A stretch of 64,000 nucleotides of DNA from Mesorhizobium escarrei (lineage in GTDB: Bacteria > Pseudomonadota > Alphaproteobacteria > Rhizobiales > Rhizobiaceae): assembly GCF_935825525.1 (NCBI RefSeq), contig NZ_CAKXZT010000168.1, forward strand, positions 85,148-149,147. The letters are read 5' to 3'. The position numbers were made by a program, and so were the translations under genes. The notes under the pieces were generated by a model. It did no database searches. It saw only the letters and a program-made list of their open reading frames with translations, and was not told where the DNA came from. Below are positions 53,955 through 63,041 of the stretch, piece by piece; within the stretch, counting starts at the first letter, position 1, and the number at the start of each line of letters is the position of its first letter.

Positions 53955-55409
53955 ATGAAGCTGAAAGACCTAGCCGGTATCCTGCCTGTCGAGGGGACAG
54001 CTTCCTTCGATACGGAGGTTACCGGGATTTCTTCGGATTCCCGCCAGGTAGGACCAGGCGTGGTCTTCTTCGCGCTCGCTGGCACCAAGACCGATGGCGC
54101 GGCCTATGCCGCCGATGCCGCCAAGCGCGGCGCCGCAGCGATCGTGGCCGGCAAGGGCAGCGCCGTCGCCGGACTGCCGCTGCCCGTTTTCGCTGTCGAA
54201 GATCCACGCTTGGCGCTGGCGCTGAGTGCGGCCCGCTACTTCGGCAGGCAGCCGCAAACTATGGTCGCGGTGACCGGCACCAGCGGCAAGACATCGGTTG
54301 CGGCTTTCACCAGGCAGATCTGGGAGCAGTCAGGTTTTGCCGCTGCTTCGATCGGCACAACCGGCGTGGTGGCGCCGAGCCGCAACGAGTACGGCTCGCT
54401 GACCACCCCCGACCCGGTCGACCTGCACAGGCTGCTGCGCGAACTGGCGGATGCCGGCGTCACCCACGCATCGATGGAGGCCTCCAGCCATGGTCTCGAT
54501 CAGCGCCGGCTCGACGGCGTGAAGCTCTCAGCCGGCGGGTTCACCAATCTCGGCCGCGATCACATGGACTATCATCCGACGGTCGAGCACTATCATCGCG
54601 CCAAGCTCCGCCTGTTCGACGCGCTGCTGCCGAAGGGCGCGCCGGCCGTCATCTTTGCCGACGATCCCTGGTCGGAGCCGACGATCCAGGCGGCAAGGGC
54701 CGCGGGACTGGATGTGCTGACGGTCGGCCGCCACGGCGAGTTCCTGACACTGAAGCGGGTCGAGCACGAGCGCCACCGCCAGCGTGCGGAGGTGGAAGTC
54801 GATGGCGTTCTCCACGAGGTCGACCTGCCGCTGGCCGGCGATTTCCAGATCGCCAATGCCCTGGTTTCGGCGGGCCTCGCCATCTCCACTGGAACACCTG
54901 CCGCCAAAGCCCTGATGGCGTTGGAGAAATTGAAGGGCGCCCCGGGTCGGCTGGACCTTGTTGGCACCACTGCCAACGGTGCGCCGGTCTATGTCGATTA
55001 CGCGCACAAGCCGGACGCGCTGGAAAACGTGTTGGCCTCGGTGCGGCCGTTCACCACCGGCCGCGTCATCGTCGTGTTCGGCTGCGGCGGCGACCGCGAC
55101 CGCGGCAAGCGTCCGATCATGGGCGAGATCGCCACTCGGCTGGCCGATGTCGTCATCGTCACCGACGACAATCCGCGCTCGGAAGTGCCCGAAACGATCC
55201 GTGCCGCGATCCTTGCCGCTGCACCGGGCGCCATCGAGATCGGCGACCGGCGCAAGGCGATCCACGAGGCAGTCGCCATGCTCCATGCCGGCGACACGCT
55301 GATCGTGGCCGGCAAGGGGCATGAGGAAGGCCAGACCATCGGCGCCGAGACGTTGCATTTCTCCGACCATGAGGAAGTCCGCGCCGCGCTCCAGGAGCAC
55401 GCCGCATGA
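53955..55409 (+). CDS. murE: UDP-MurNAc-L-Ala-D-Glu:meso-DAP ligase
   Basis: This 484-residue Mur ligase has the P-loop VTGTSGKTSVAAF (residues about 108-120), the carbamylated-Lys region and the DNPR motif in VTDDNPRSEVPE (about 405), which selects meso-diaminopimelate. It adds the third amino acid of the stem peptide. Its stop overlaps the murF start by four bases. Confidence 0.94.
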   Translation: MKLKDLAGILPVEGTASFDTEVTGISSDSRQVGPGVVFFALAGTKTDGAAYAADAAKRGAAAIVAGKGSAVAGLPLPVFAVEDPRLALALSAARYFGRQPQTMVAVTGTSGKTSVAAFTRQIWEQSGFAAASIGTTGVVAPSRNEYGSLTTPDPVDLHRLLRELADAGVTHASMEASSHGLDQRRLDGVKLSAGGFTNLGRDHMDYHPTVEHYHRAKLRLFDALLPKGAPAVIFADDPWSEPTIQAARAAGLDVLTVGRHGEFLTLKRVEHERHRQRAEVEVDGVLHEVDLPLAGDFQIANALVSAGLAISTGTPAAKALMALEKLKGAPGRLDLVGTTANGAPVYVDYAHKPDALENVLASVRPFTTGRVIVVFGCGGDRDRGKRPIMGEIATRLADVVIVTDDNPRSEVPETIRAAILAAAPGAIEIGDRRKAIHEAVAMLHAGDTLIVAGKGHEEGQTIGAETLHFSDHEEVRAALQEHAA

Positions 55410-56839
55410 GCTTCCTGTGGACCTCAGAGGATCTCGTCGCCGCCATGGGCGGACGACCGCTCGGTCCGATGCCCGAAGGTATCAGCGGCATCTCGATCGA
55501 CAGCCGCAGCCTTGCGCCGGGCGATGCTTTCTTCGCAATCAAGGGAGAGGCGATGGACGGCCATGATTTCGCGACCGCCGCCATCAAGGCCGGCGCGGGC
55601 GTGCTGGTCGTCGCGGAGGGCAAGCTGCCGTCGCTCGGGCGGCTGACGGCGCCGATGATCGTCGTGCAGGACGTGCTGGCCGCGCTGGAAAAGCTAGGGC
55701 TGGCCGCCCGCGCGCGCTCGAATGCGAGGATTATCGCGGTGACCGGTTCGGCCGGCAAGACCACCACCAAGGAAGCGCTGCGCCATGTGCTGTCCGCGGT
55801 CGGCAAGGTGCACGCATCTGCGCAGTCTTTCAACAACCACTGGGGCGTGCCGTTGACGCTGGCGCGGATGCCGGCGGAGTGCGACTATGCCGTGTTCGAG
55901 ATCGGCATGAACCATCCCGACGAGGTCCGGCCGCTGGCCAAGATGGTCCGGCCGCATGTCGCCATCGTCACGCTGATCGCCGCGGCACATCTCGGCTTCT
56001 TCCGCAATCTGGACGAGATCGCCAAGGCCAAGGCCGAGATTTTCGAAGGGCTGGAACTAGACGGCGCCGTCCTTCTCAACCGCGACGACCCGCGCTGGAA
56101 GCTTCTGGACAAGATGGCGAGAGCCGCCGGCGTCGAGCACATCTACGGCTTTGGCGAGAACGCCCGTGCGACCTTCAAACTGCTGAAATGCGCGCTGGAT
56201 GCCGATCATTCCGTCATCACTGCCAAGATCGGCGGTCAGGAGATCACCGCCAGGGTAGGCGCACCGGGCCGCCACATGGTGCAGAATGTGCTGGCCGTGC
56301 TCGGCGCTGCGCATCTGGTCGGCGCCGACATCGCCAGGGTGGCGCTGGCGCTGGCCGATCTTTCGGCCGAACGCGGACGCGGCAAGCGCCATGTGCTGCG
56401 CCACCCGAAAGGTCCGATCACGCTGATCGACGAGAGCTACAACGCCAATCCGGCGTCGATGAGCGCAGCAATGGCGCTGCTCAACGCGACGCCGGTGTCG
56501 GGCGAAGGCAGGCGCATCGCGGTGCTCGGCGACATGCTCGAACTCGGCGACCACTCGGCGAAGCTGCACGCAGCCCTTGCCGATCTCATCGTCGGCACCG
56601 AAACGCGCAGGGTCTTTCTCGCCGGCCCGGAAATGCGGGCGCTGGCCGATATCCTGCCTGATGAGATCGAGACAGAGTATCGCGCCGGCGCAGAGGATCT
56701 GAAACTGGTGCTTCTGTCGGCGCTGAAGCCTGGCGACGTGGTGATGATCAAATCGTCGAAAGGCATCGGGTTTTCCAAACTGGTCGACGCACTGCTCAGC
56801 AAATTTCCGGCGGCAGCCGCAACCGCCAAACAGACCTAG
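55406..56839 (+). CDS. murF: UDP-MurNAc-tripeptide:D-Ala-D-Ala ligase
   Basis: This 477-residue Mur ligase has the P-loop VTGSAGKTTTKEALR (residues about 113-127), SFNNHWGVPLTLARM typical of MurF, and DESYNANPASMSAA in the C-terminal domain. It adds D-Ala-D-Ala to complete the pentapeptide. It is coupled to murE by ATGA, and mraY follows after 24 bp. Confidence 0.94.
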   Translation: MSFLWTSEDLVAAMGGRPLGPMPEGISGISIDSRSLAPGDAFFAIKGEAMDGHDFATAAIKAGAGVLVVAEGKLPSLGRLTAPMIVVQDVLAALEKLGLAARARSNARIIAVTGSAGKTTTKEALRHVLSAVGKVHASAQSFNNHWGVPLTLARMPAECDYAVFEIGMNHPDEVRPLAKMVRPHVAIVTLIAAAHLGFFRNLDEIAKAKAEIFEGLELDGAVLLNRDDPRWKLLDKMARAAGVEHIYGFGENARATFKLLKCALDADHSVITAKIGGQEITARVGAPGRHMVQNVLAVLGAAHLVGADIARVALALADLSAERGRGKRHVLRHPKGPITLIDESYNANPASMSAAMALLNATPVSGEGRRIAVLGDMLELGDHSAKLHAALADLIVGTETRRVFLAGPEMRALADILPDEIETEYRAGAEDLKLVLLSALKPGDVVMIKSSKGIGFSKLVDALLSKFPAAAATAKQT

Positions 56840-56863
56840 AGCCAGGTCCGGGGACCGAATCGC

Positions 56864-57946
56864 ATGTTCACACTGCTCGTCGAATTCGCGGACAAGATCT
56901 CGGTCTTCAACGTCTTCCGCTACATTACCTTCCGCACCGGCGGCGCGCTGATCACCGCGGCGCTGATCGTCTTCATCTTCGGCCCGGCCATCATCAATTC
57001 GCTGAGGCTGCGGCAGGGCAAGGGCCAGCCGATCCGCGCCGACGGGCCGCAGACGCATTTCAAGAAAGCCGGCACGCCGACCATGGGCGGGCTGATGATC
57101 CTGTGCGGCATCATCGGCTCGTCGCTGTTGTGGGCGAACCTGTCCAGCATCTATGTCTGGGTAGTGCTGCTGGTGACCCTGGGTTTCGGCTCGATCGGGT
57201 TCTACGACGATTATCTCAAGGTGACGAAGCAATCGCACCTTGGCTTCTCCGGCAAGGCGCGGCTGGGGCTTGAATTCGTCATCGCCGGCATCGCCGCCTG
57301 GGTGATCATGCACAATGGCCAGGCGCCGTTCTCGTCGTCGCTGACCTTTCCCTTCGCCAAGGAGTTCCTCATCAATCTCGGCTGGTTCTTCATCCCGTTC
57401 TCATGCTTCGTCATCGTCGGCGCCGGCAATGCGGTGAACCTGACCGATGGCCTCGACGGGCTGGCGATCGTGCCGATCATGATCGCGGCGGCGTCCTTCG
57501 GCGTCATCGCCTACCTGTCCGGCAATGCGGTGTTCGCCGAGTATCTGCAGATCCATTTCGTGCCCGGCACCGGTGAATTGGCGGTGGTCCTCGGCGCAGT
57601 GATCGGCGCCGGCCTCGGCTTCCTTTGGTTCAACGCACCGCCGGCGGCGATCTTCATGGGCGATACCGGCTCGCTGGCGCTTGGTGGCCTGATCGGCACG
57701 GTTGCGGTTGCCACCAAGCACGAGATCGTGCTGGTCATCGTCGGCGGCCTGTTCGTCGTCGAGATCCTGTCGGTCATCATCCAGGTCGGCTACTTCAAGA
57801 TGACCGGCAAGCGGGTGTTCCTGATGGCGCCGATCCACCATCATTTCGAAAAGCTCGGCTGGACCGAAAGCCAGGTGGTGATCCGCTTCTGGATCATCGC
57901 CGTCATCCTGGCGCTGGTCGGCCTGTCGACCCTCAAGCTCCGATAG
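56864..57946 (+). CDS. mraY: Phospho-MurNAc-pentapeptide transferase
   Basis: This 360-residue integral membrane enzyme has about ten helices and the MraY signatures: KKAGTPTMGGLMIL, the Asp pair region GSIGFYDDYLKV, NLTDGLDGLAI, FMGDTGSLALGG, and the His motif MAPIHHHFEKLGW. It moves phospho-MurNAc-pentapeptide to undecaprenyl phosphate to form lipid I. The stop is eight bases before the murD start. Confidence 0.95.
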   Translation: MFTLLVEFADKISVFNVFRYITFRTGGALITAALIVFIFGPAIINSLRLRQGKGQPIRADGPQTHFKKAGTPTMGGLMILCGIIGSSLLWANLSSIYVWVVLLVTLGFGSIGFYDDYLKVTKQSHLGFSGKARLGLEFVIAGIAAWVIMHNGQAPFSSSLTFPFAKEFLINLGWFFIPFSCFVIVGAGNAVNLTDGLDGLAIVPIMIAAASFGVIAYLSGNAVFAEYLQIHFVPGTGELAVVLGAVIGAGLGFLWFNAPPAAIFMGDTGSLALGGLIGTVAVATKHEIVLVIVGGLFVVEILSVIIQVGYFKMTGKRVFLMAPIHHHFEKLGWTESQVVIRFWIIAVILALVGLSTLKLR

Positions 57947-57954
57947 GAGGCCGC

Positions 57955-59358
57955 TTGATCCCCGCCGCATCCTTCGCAGGCAAGCGCGTTTCGCTCTTCG
58001 GGCTCGGCGGCTCGGGGATCGCTACTGCGCGCGCGTTGATCGAGGGTGGGGCGGAGGTGCTCGCCTGGGACGACAATCCCGGCAGTGTCGCCAATGCCGC
58101 GGCCGTCGGTATCGCGACCGGCGACCTGCGTGGCGCCGACTGGGCGAAGTTCTCGGCCTTCGTGCTGTCGCCCGGTGTGCCGCTGACGCATCCGAAGCCG
58201 CACTGGACAGTGGAACTGGCGCGCGCTTCAGGCGTCGAGATCATTGGCGACATCGAGCTGTTCTGCCGGCAGCGGACCTTGCTGGCGCCGGCTGCACCCT
58301 TCATCGCCATAACCGGCACCAACGGCAAATCGACGACCACGGCGCTGACGGCGCATATCCTGAAATCGGCCGGACGCGACACGCAGATGGGCGGCAATAT
58401 CGGCCGCGCGGTGATGACGCTCGATCCGCCGGAAACGGGGCGGCACTATGTCGTGGAATGCTCGTCCTACCAGATAGACCTGGCGCCCTCGATCAATCCG
58501 ACTGCCGGCGTCCTGCTCAACCTGACGCCCGACCATCTCGACCGTCATGGCACGATGCAGCACTACGCCGCGATCAAGGAGCGGCTGGCGGCCGGCAGCG
58601 AGACGGCCATCGTCGGCGTCGACGATTCCTGGTGCGCCCAGCTCGCCGACCGGCTGGAGCGGGCAGGCCGGCACGTCATCCGCATTTCGAAGCGCCTGCC
58701 GCTGACCGACGGCTATTTCGCCGACGGCACCAATCTGATGGAGGCGGTGCACGGCCGTTACAGCCGGGTCGCCTTTCTCGAGGGCATCGGCTCGCTGCGC
58801 GGCCAGCACAATGCGCAGAATGCCCTGGCCGCTCTCGCCGCCTGCCTCAAGGTCGGGCTCGAGCTGGGCGAGATCCAGTCGGGGCTGGAGAGCTTTCCCG
58901 GGCTGGCGCACCGTATGGAGCAGGTCGGCCGTAAGGGCCATGTGCTGTTCATCAACGATTCCAAGGCGACCAATGCCGATGCGGCAGCGCCCGCCTTGTC
59001 CTCCTTTCCGCGCATCTATTGGATCGCCGGCGGGTTGCCGAAAGAGGGTGGCATCGAGCCGTTGCGCGGCCTCTTTCCGCGCATCGCCAAGGCCTATCTG
59101 ATCGGCGAGGCAGCACCAGCCTTCTCGGCGACGCTCGGCGAGGCGGTGCCCTACGAGATTTCCGGCACGCTGGCCGCGGCAGTCGAGCATGCCGCAAGCG
59201 ACGCGGCCAAGGACGTTGGCAATGGCGAGGTAGTGGTGCTGCTTTCGCCGGCCTGCGCCAGTTTCGACCAGTTCAAGAATTTCGAAGTGCGCGGCGAAGC
59301 CTTCAGGCAAGCTGCGAGCACTGTTGATGGCGTGAAGCTCATCGGAGGGGCACGATAA
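57955..59358 (+). CDS. murD: UDP-MurNAc-L-Ala:D-Glu ligase
   Basis: This 467-residue Mur ligase has an N-terminal Rossmann motif SLFGLGGSGIATA, the P-loop ITGTNGKSTTTALT (residues about 118-131) and the C-terminal FINDSKATNADAAA. It starts at a TTG with AGGAGG five bases upstream; no ATG fits. The TAA stop shares a base with the ftsW ATG. Confidence 0.93.
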   Translation: MIPAASFAGKRVSLFGLGGSGIATARALIEGGAEVLAWDDNPGSVANAAAVGIATGDLRGADWAKFSAFVLSPGVPLTHPKPHWTVELARASGVEIIGDIELFCRQRTLLAPAAPFIAITGTNGKSTTTALTAHILKSAGRDTQMGGNIGRAVMTLDPPETGRHYVVECSSYQIDLAPSINPTAGVLLNLTPDHLDRHGTMQHYAAIKERLAAGSETAIVGVDDSWCAQLADRLERAGRHVIRISKRLPLTDGYFADGTNLMEAVHGRYSRVAFLEGIGSLRGQHNAQNALAALAACLKVGLELGEIQSGLESFPGLAHRMEQVGRKGHVLFINDSKATNADAAAPALSSFPRIYWIAGGLPKEGGIEPLRGLFPRIAKAYLIGEAAPAFSATLGEAVPYEISGTLAAAVEHAASDAAKDVGNGEVVVLLSPACASFDQFKNFEVRGEAFRQAASTVDGVKLIGGAR

Positions 59359-60509
59359 TGCAAAGCCGTCTCGACAAAAGCCCGGTTGCCACCTGGTGGT
59401 GGACGATCGATCGCTGGTTCCTGGCTGCGTTCCTGTCGCTGATGGGGCTCGGCATCGTGCTGTCCTTCGCGGCAAGCCCGGCGGTGGCCCAGCGCATCGG
59501 CCTGGACAGTTTTCACTTCGCCACCCGACAGATCATCTTCACCATTCCCGCACTTGGCGTGATGCTGGCCGTCTCCTTCCTGGAATCGCGGCAGATCAGG
59601 CGCATGGCCCTGGCGATGCTGTGCATCGCGCTGGTGCTGATGGTGGCGGTGCTCTACATCGGCGTCGAGGTGAAGGGCGCGCGTCGCTGGGTGTCGCTCG
59701 CCGGCGTGTCGCTCCAGCCGTCGGAATTCCTGAAGCCTGCCTTCGTCATCATCTGTGCCTGGCTGTTTGCCGAACACAAGCGCCAGCCCGACATTCCAGG
59801 CAATCTGTTCGCCATGCTGCTGCTGGCCCTTGTCATCTCGCTGCTGGTGGCCCAGCCCGATTTCGGCCAGACCATGCTGGTGCTCGGCACCTGGGGGGTG
59901 ATGTTCTTCATGGCCGGACTGCCATGGCTGTGGATCATCGCGCTGGGCGCTGCCGGCGTCGGCGGCGTGTTTGCCGCCTATACCGTGTTCCCGCATGTCG
60001 CCGGCCGCATCGATCGCTTCATGACCGGCGAGGGCGACACGTTCCAGGTCGACATGGGCCGTGATGCGCTGATCAATGGCGGCTGGTTCGGCGTCGGGCC
60101 GGGCGAGGGCACCGTCAAGCGGGTGATACCCGACAGCCATGCCGATTTCGTCTACTCGGTGGCCGGCGAGGAGTTCGGACTGATCATGTGCTTCTTCATC
60201 ATGACCATCTTCGCCTTCATCGTGCTGCGCGGCCTCGGCACCGCGCTCAAGGAGCAGGACGATTTCACGCGCTATGCGGTTGGCGGCCTGGTAACGGTCT
60301 TCGGTCTGCAGTCGGTCATCAACATGGCCGTCAATCTGCAGCTGATGCCGGCCAAGGGCATGACCTTGCCGTTCATCTCCTATGGCGGCTCCTCGCAGAT
60401 CGCCATCGCAATCTCGATGGGCATGGTACTGGCGCTGACGCGCAAGCGGCCGGAAAAGCGCAAGCAATTGGGCTTCGCGCCGTCGCAGCGCGCCATGCCG
60501 GCGGAGTGA
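59358..60509 (+). CDS. ftsW: Septal peptidoglycan glycosyltransferase FtsW
   Basis: This 383-residue SEDS protein has ten hydrophobic helices and the motif GARRWVSLAGVSLQPSEFLK (residues about 110-130). The conserved loop IPDSHADFVYSVAGEEFG carries the essential acidic residues, and MTLPFISYGGSS follows near the C-terminus. It polymerises glycan at the septum with FtsI. The murG start follows in the next base or two. Confidence 0.94.
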   Translation: MQSRLDKSPVATWWWTIDRWFLAAFLSLMGLGIVLSFAASPAVAQRIGLDSFHFATRQIIFTIPALGVMLAVSFLESRQIRRMALAMLCIALVLMVAVLYIGVEVKGARRWVSLAGVSLQPSEFLKPAFVIICAWLFAEHKRQPDIPGNLFAMLLLALVISLLVAQPDFGQTMLVLGTWGVMFFMAGLPWLWIIALGAAGVGGVFAAYTVFPHVAGRIDRFMTGEGDTFQVDMGRDALINGGWFGVGPGEGTVKRVIPDSHADFVYSVAGEEFGLIMCFFIMTIFAFIVLRGLGTALKEQDDFTRYAVGGLVTVFGLQSVINMAVNLQLMPAKGMTLPFISYGGSSQIAIAISMGMVLALTRKRPEKRKQLGFAPSQRAMPAE

Positions 60510-60510
60510 A

Positions 60511-61638
60511 ATGTCGAGGGGCGCGATCCTTCTGGCGGCCGGCGGCACGGGCGGGCATCTCTTCCCGGCCGAGGCGCTGGCGCACGAGCTGATCAGGCGC
60601 GGCTGGACGGTGCATCTGGCCACCGATGATCGTGCCGAGCGTTTTGCCGGCCAGTTCCCGGCCGCGGGCATCCATCCGATCCAGTCGGCGACCATCGGCT
60701 CTAAAAACCCCTTCGCCGTGCTCGCCGCCTTCTGGAAGATCTGGGGCGGGGTGCGGCAGGCATCGGCTGTGATCGGCCGGGTCAAGCCAGCCGTCGCGGT
60801 CGGTTTCGGCGGCTATCCGACGCTGCCGCCGCTCTATGCGGCGACGCGGCGCAAGGTGCCGACGCTGATCCACGAGCAGAACGCGGTGATGGGGCGCGCC
60901 AACCGGGCGCTCGCCGGCCGTGTCGATGCCATCGCCGGCGGGTTCTTGCCGGAAGATTCAAGCGCTGCAGGCGCCAAGACGGTGACGACCGGCAATCCGG
61001 TCAGGCCGCAAGTGCTGGAGGCGGCAAAGACGCCCTATGCGGCGTCGACCGGGGAGCAGCCGTTCCGCTTTCTGGTGTTCGGCGGCAGCCAGGGCGCACA
61101 GTTCTTTTCCGATGCGGTGCCGGCGGCGGTTCGACAGCTTTCCGATGCGCAACGCAAGCGGCTTGATATCACCCAGCAGGCGCGTGCCGACGACGTCGAG
61201 CGGGTGAAGGCGGCCTATGCCGCCCTTGGCGTCGAGGCTGAGGTGTCGCCCTTCTTCCCCGACATGGCGGCGCGCATGGCTGCGGCGCATCTGGTGATGT
61301 CGCGGTCCGGCGCATCGACCGTATCGGAAATCGCGGTGATCGGCCGGCCGGCGCTGCTGGTGCCGTATCCGCATGCGCTCGACCACGACCAGGCGGCCAA
61401 TGGAGCGGCATTGGCCGCGGCAGGCGGCGCCGAAGTGCATCCGCAATCGACGCTTTCGTCCGAGCGCATCGCCGCGCTCGTCGGAGCCCTGATGGACGAT
61501 CCGGAGCGGCTGACCACAATGGCAGCGGCGGCGAAATCGGCCGGAAAACCGGACGCGGCACGGTTGCTCGCCGATCTGACAGAGGCTATTGCGTCGAAGA
61601 AAAGCGTATCGGAATTCAGGAAGGAGACGCACGTATGA
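60511..61638 (+). CDS. murG: UDP-GlcNAc:undecaprenyl-PP-MurNAc-pentapeptide GlcNAc transferase
   Basis: This 375-residue GT28 enzyme has the N-terminal glycine loop LAAGGTGGHLFPAEAL (residues about 6-21), HEQNAVMGRANR, and the UDP-GlcNAc site VFGGSQGAQFFS and SRSGASTVSEIAVIGRPALL. It makes lipid II at the inner face of the membrane. Its stop overlaps the murC start by four bases. Confidence 0.95.
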   Translation: MSRGAILLAAGGTGGHLFPAEALAHELIRRGWTVHLATDDRAERFAGQFPAAGIHPIQSATIGSKNPFAVLAAFWKIWGGVRQASAVIGRVKPAVAVGFGGYPTLPPLYAATRRKVPTLIHEQNAVMGRANRALAGRVDAIAGGFLPEDSSAAGAKTVTTGNPVRPQVLEAAKTPYAASTGEQPFRFLVFGGSQGAQFFSDAVPAAVRQLSDAQRKRLDITQQARADDVERVKAAYAALGVEAEVSPFFPDMAARMAAAHLVMSRSGASTVSEIAVIGRPALLVPYPHALDHDQAANGAALAAAGGAEVHPQSTLSSERIAALVGALMDDPERLTTMAAAAKSAGKPDAARLLADLTEAIASKKSVSEFRKETHV

Positions 61639-63041
61639 AGATGCCGCAGACGATCGGCCTCCTGCATTTCATCGGCATCGGCGGTATCGGCATGAGCGGC
61701 ATCGCCGAGGTGCTGCATAATCTCGGCTACCAGGTGCAAGGGTCCGACCAGGCCGACAGCGCCAATGTGCAGCGGCTGCGCGACAAGGGCATCGAGTGCT
61801 TTGTCGGTCATCATGCCGACAATATCGGCGATGCCGAAGTGGTCGTCGTCTCGACGGCGATCAAGAAATCCAATCCCGAGCTGAAGGCCGCACGCGAGAA
61901 ACTGCTTCCCATCGTCCGTCGCGCCGAGATGCTGGCCGAACTGATGCGCTTCCGGCAGGCGGTGGCCATCGGCGGCACGCATGGCAAGACGACAACGACC
62001 TCGATGGTGGCGACGCTGCTCGAAGCCGGCGGGCTCGATCCGACCGTGATCAATGGCGGCATCATCAATGCCTACGGCACCAACGCCCGCATGGGCGATG
62101 GCGAATGGATGGTGGTGGAGGCCGATGAGAGCGACGGCACGTTCCTGAAGCTGCCGGCCGAGATTGCCGTCGTCACCAACATCGATCCCGAACATCTCGA
62201 CCATTACGGCTCCTTCGACAAGGTGCGGGAGGCCTTTCGCCAGTTCGTCGAGAACGTGCCGTTCTACGGCTTCGGCGTCATGTGCACCGACCATCCGGAG
62301 GTGCAGGCGCTGGTCAGCCGCATCGAGGACCGGCGCGTCATCACCTATGGCCAGAACGCACAGGCCGACGTGCGTTTCATCAATCACCACATGGATGGCC
62401 CGACCTCGGAGTTCGACGTGGTGATCCGCGACCGCAAGACCCGCGGCCAGTCGACGATATCAGGCCTGCGCCTGCCGATGCCCGGCCGGCACAACGTCGC
62501 CAATGCGACGGCGGCGATCGCCGTCGCGCATGAGCTCGGCCTTTCGGCCGAGGCGATCAGGAAGGGCCTGTCGTCGTTCGCCGGCGTCAAGCGGCGCTTT
62601 ACGCGTACCGGTTCGTGGAACGGCATCGATGTGTTCGACGACTACGGCCACCATCCGGTCGAGATCACAGCGGTTCTGAAGGCGGCGCGCGATGCCACCC
62701 AGGGCCGCGTCATCGCCATTGCCCAGCCGCACCGCTTCACCCGGCTGCATGATCTGTTCGACGAGTTCTCGGTCTGCTTCAACGATGCCGACACGGTGAT
62801 GGTGGCGCCGGTCTATGCGGCTGGCGAAGAGCCGATCGATGGAGTGACGTCCGAGGCATTGGTGTCGCGAATCCGCTCCGGCGGCCATCGCGACGCGCGC
62901 TACATCGAAGGCCCCGCGGCGATTGCGCCGGTTATCCGCGACCTGGCCAAACCAGGCGATTTCATCGTCTTCCTCGGCGCCGGCAACATCACGCAATGGG
63001 CCTACGCGCTGCCCAGGGAACTCGGCGGGACCGCCTCATGA
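61635..63041 (+). CDS. murC: UDP-MurNAc:L-Ala ligase
   Basis: This 468-residue Mur ligase has an N-terminal FIGIGGIGMSGIAEVLHNLG, the P-loop IGGTHGKTTTTSMVA (residues about 113-127), VVEADESDGTF and the C-terminal VFDDYGHHPVEI. It adds L-Ala, the first amino acid of the stem peptide. Its stop overlaps the murB start by four bases. Confidence 0.95.
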   Translation: MKMPQTIGLLHFIGIGGIGMSGIAEVLHNLGYQVQGSDQADSANVQRLRDKGIECFVGHHADNIGDAEVVVVSTAIKKSNPELKAAREKLLPIVRRAEMLAELMRFRQAVAIGGTHGKTTTTSMVATLLEAGGLDPTVINGGIINAYGTNARMGDGEWMVVEADESDGTFLKLPAEIAVVTNIDPEHLDHYGSFDKVREAFRQFVENVPFYGFGVMCTDHPEVQALVSRIEDRRVITYGQNAQADVRFINHHMDGPTSEFDVVIRDRKTRGQSTISGLRLPMPGRHNVANATAAIAVAHELGLSAEAIRKGLSSFAGVKRRFTRTGSWNGIDVFDDYGHHPVEITAVLKAARDATQGRVIAIAQPHRFTRLHDLFDEFSVCFNDADTVMVAPVYAAGEEPIDGVTSEALVSRIRSGGHRDARYIEGPAAIAPVIRDLAKPGDFIVFLGAGNITQWAYALPRELGGTAS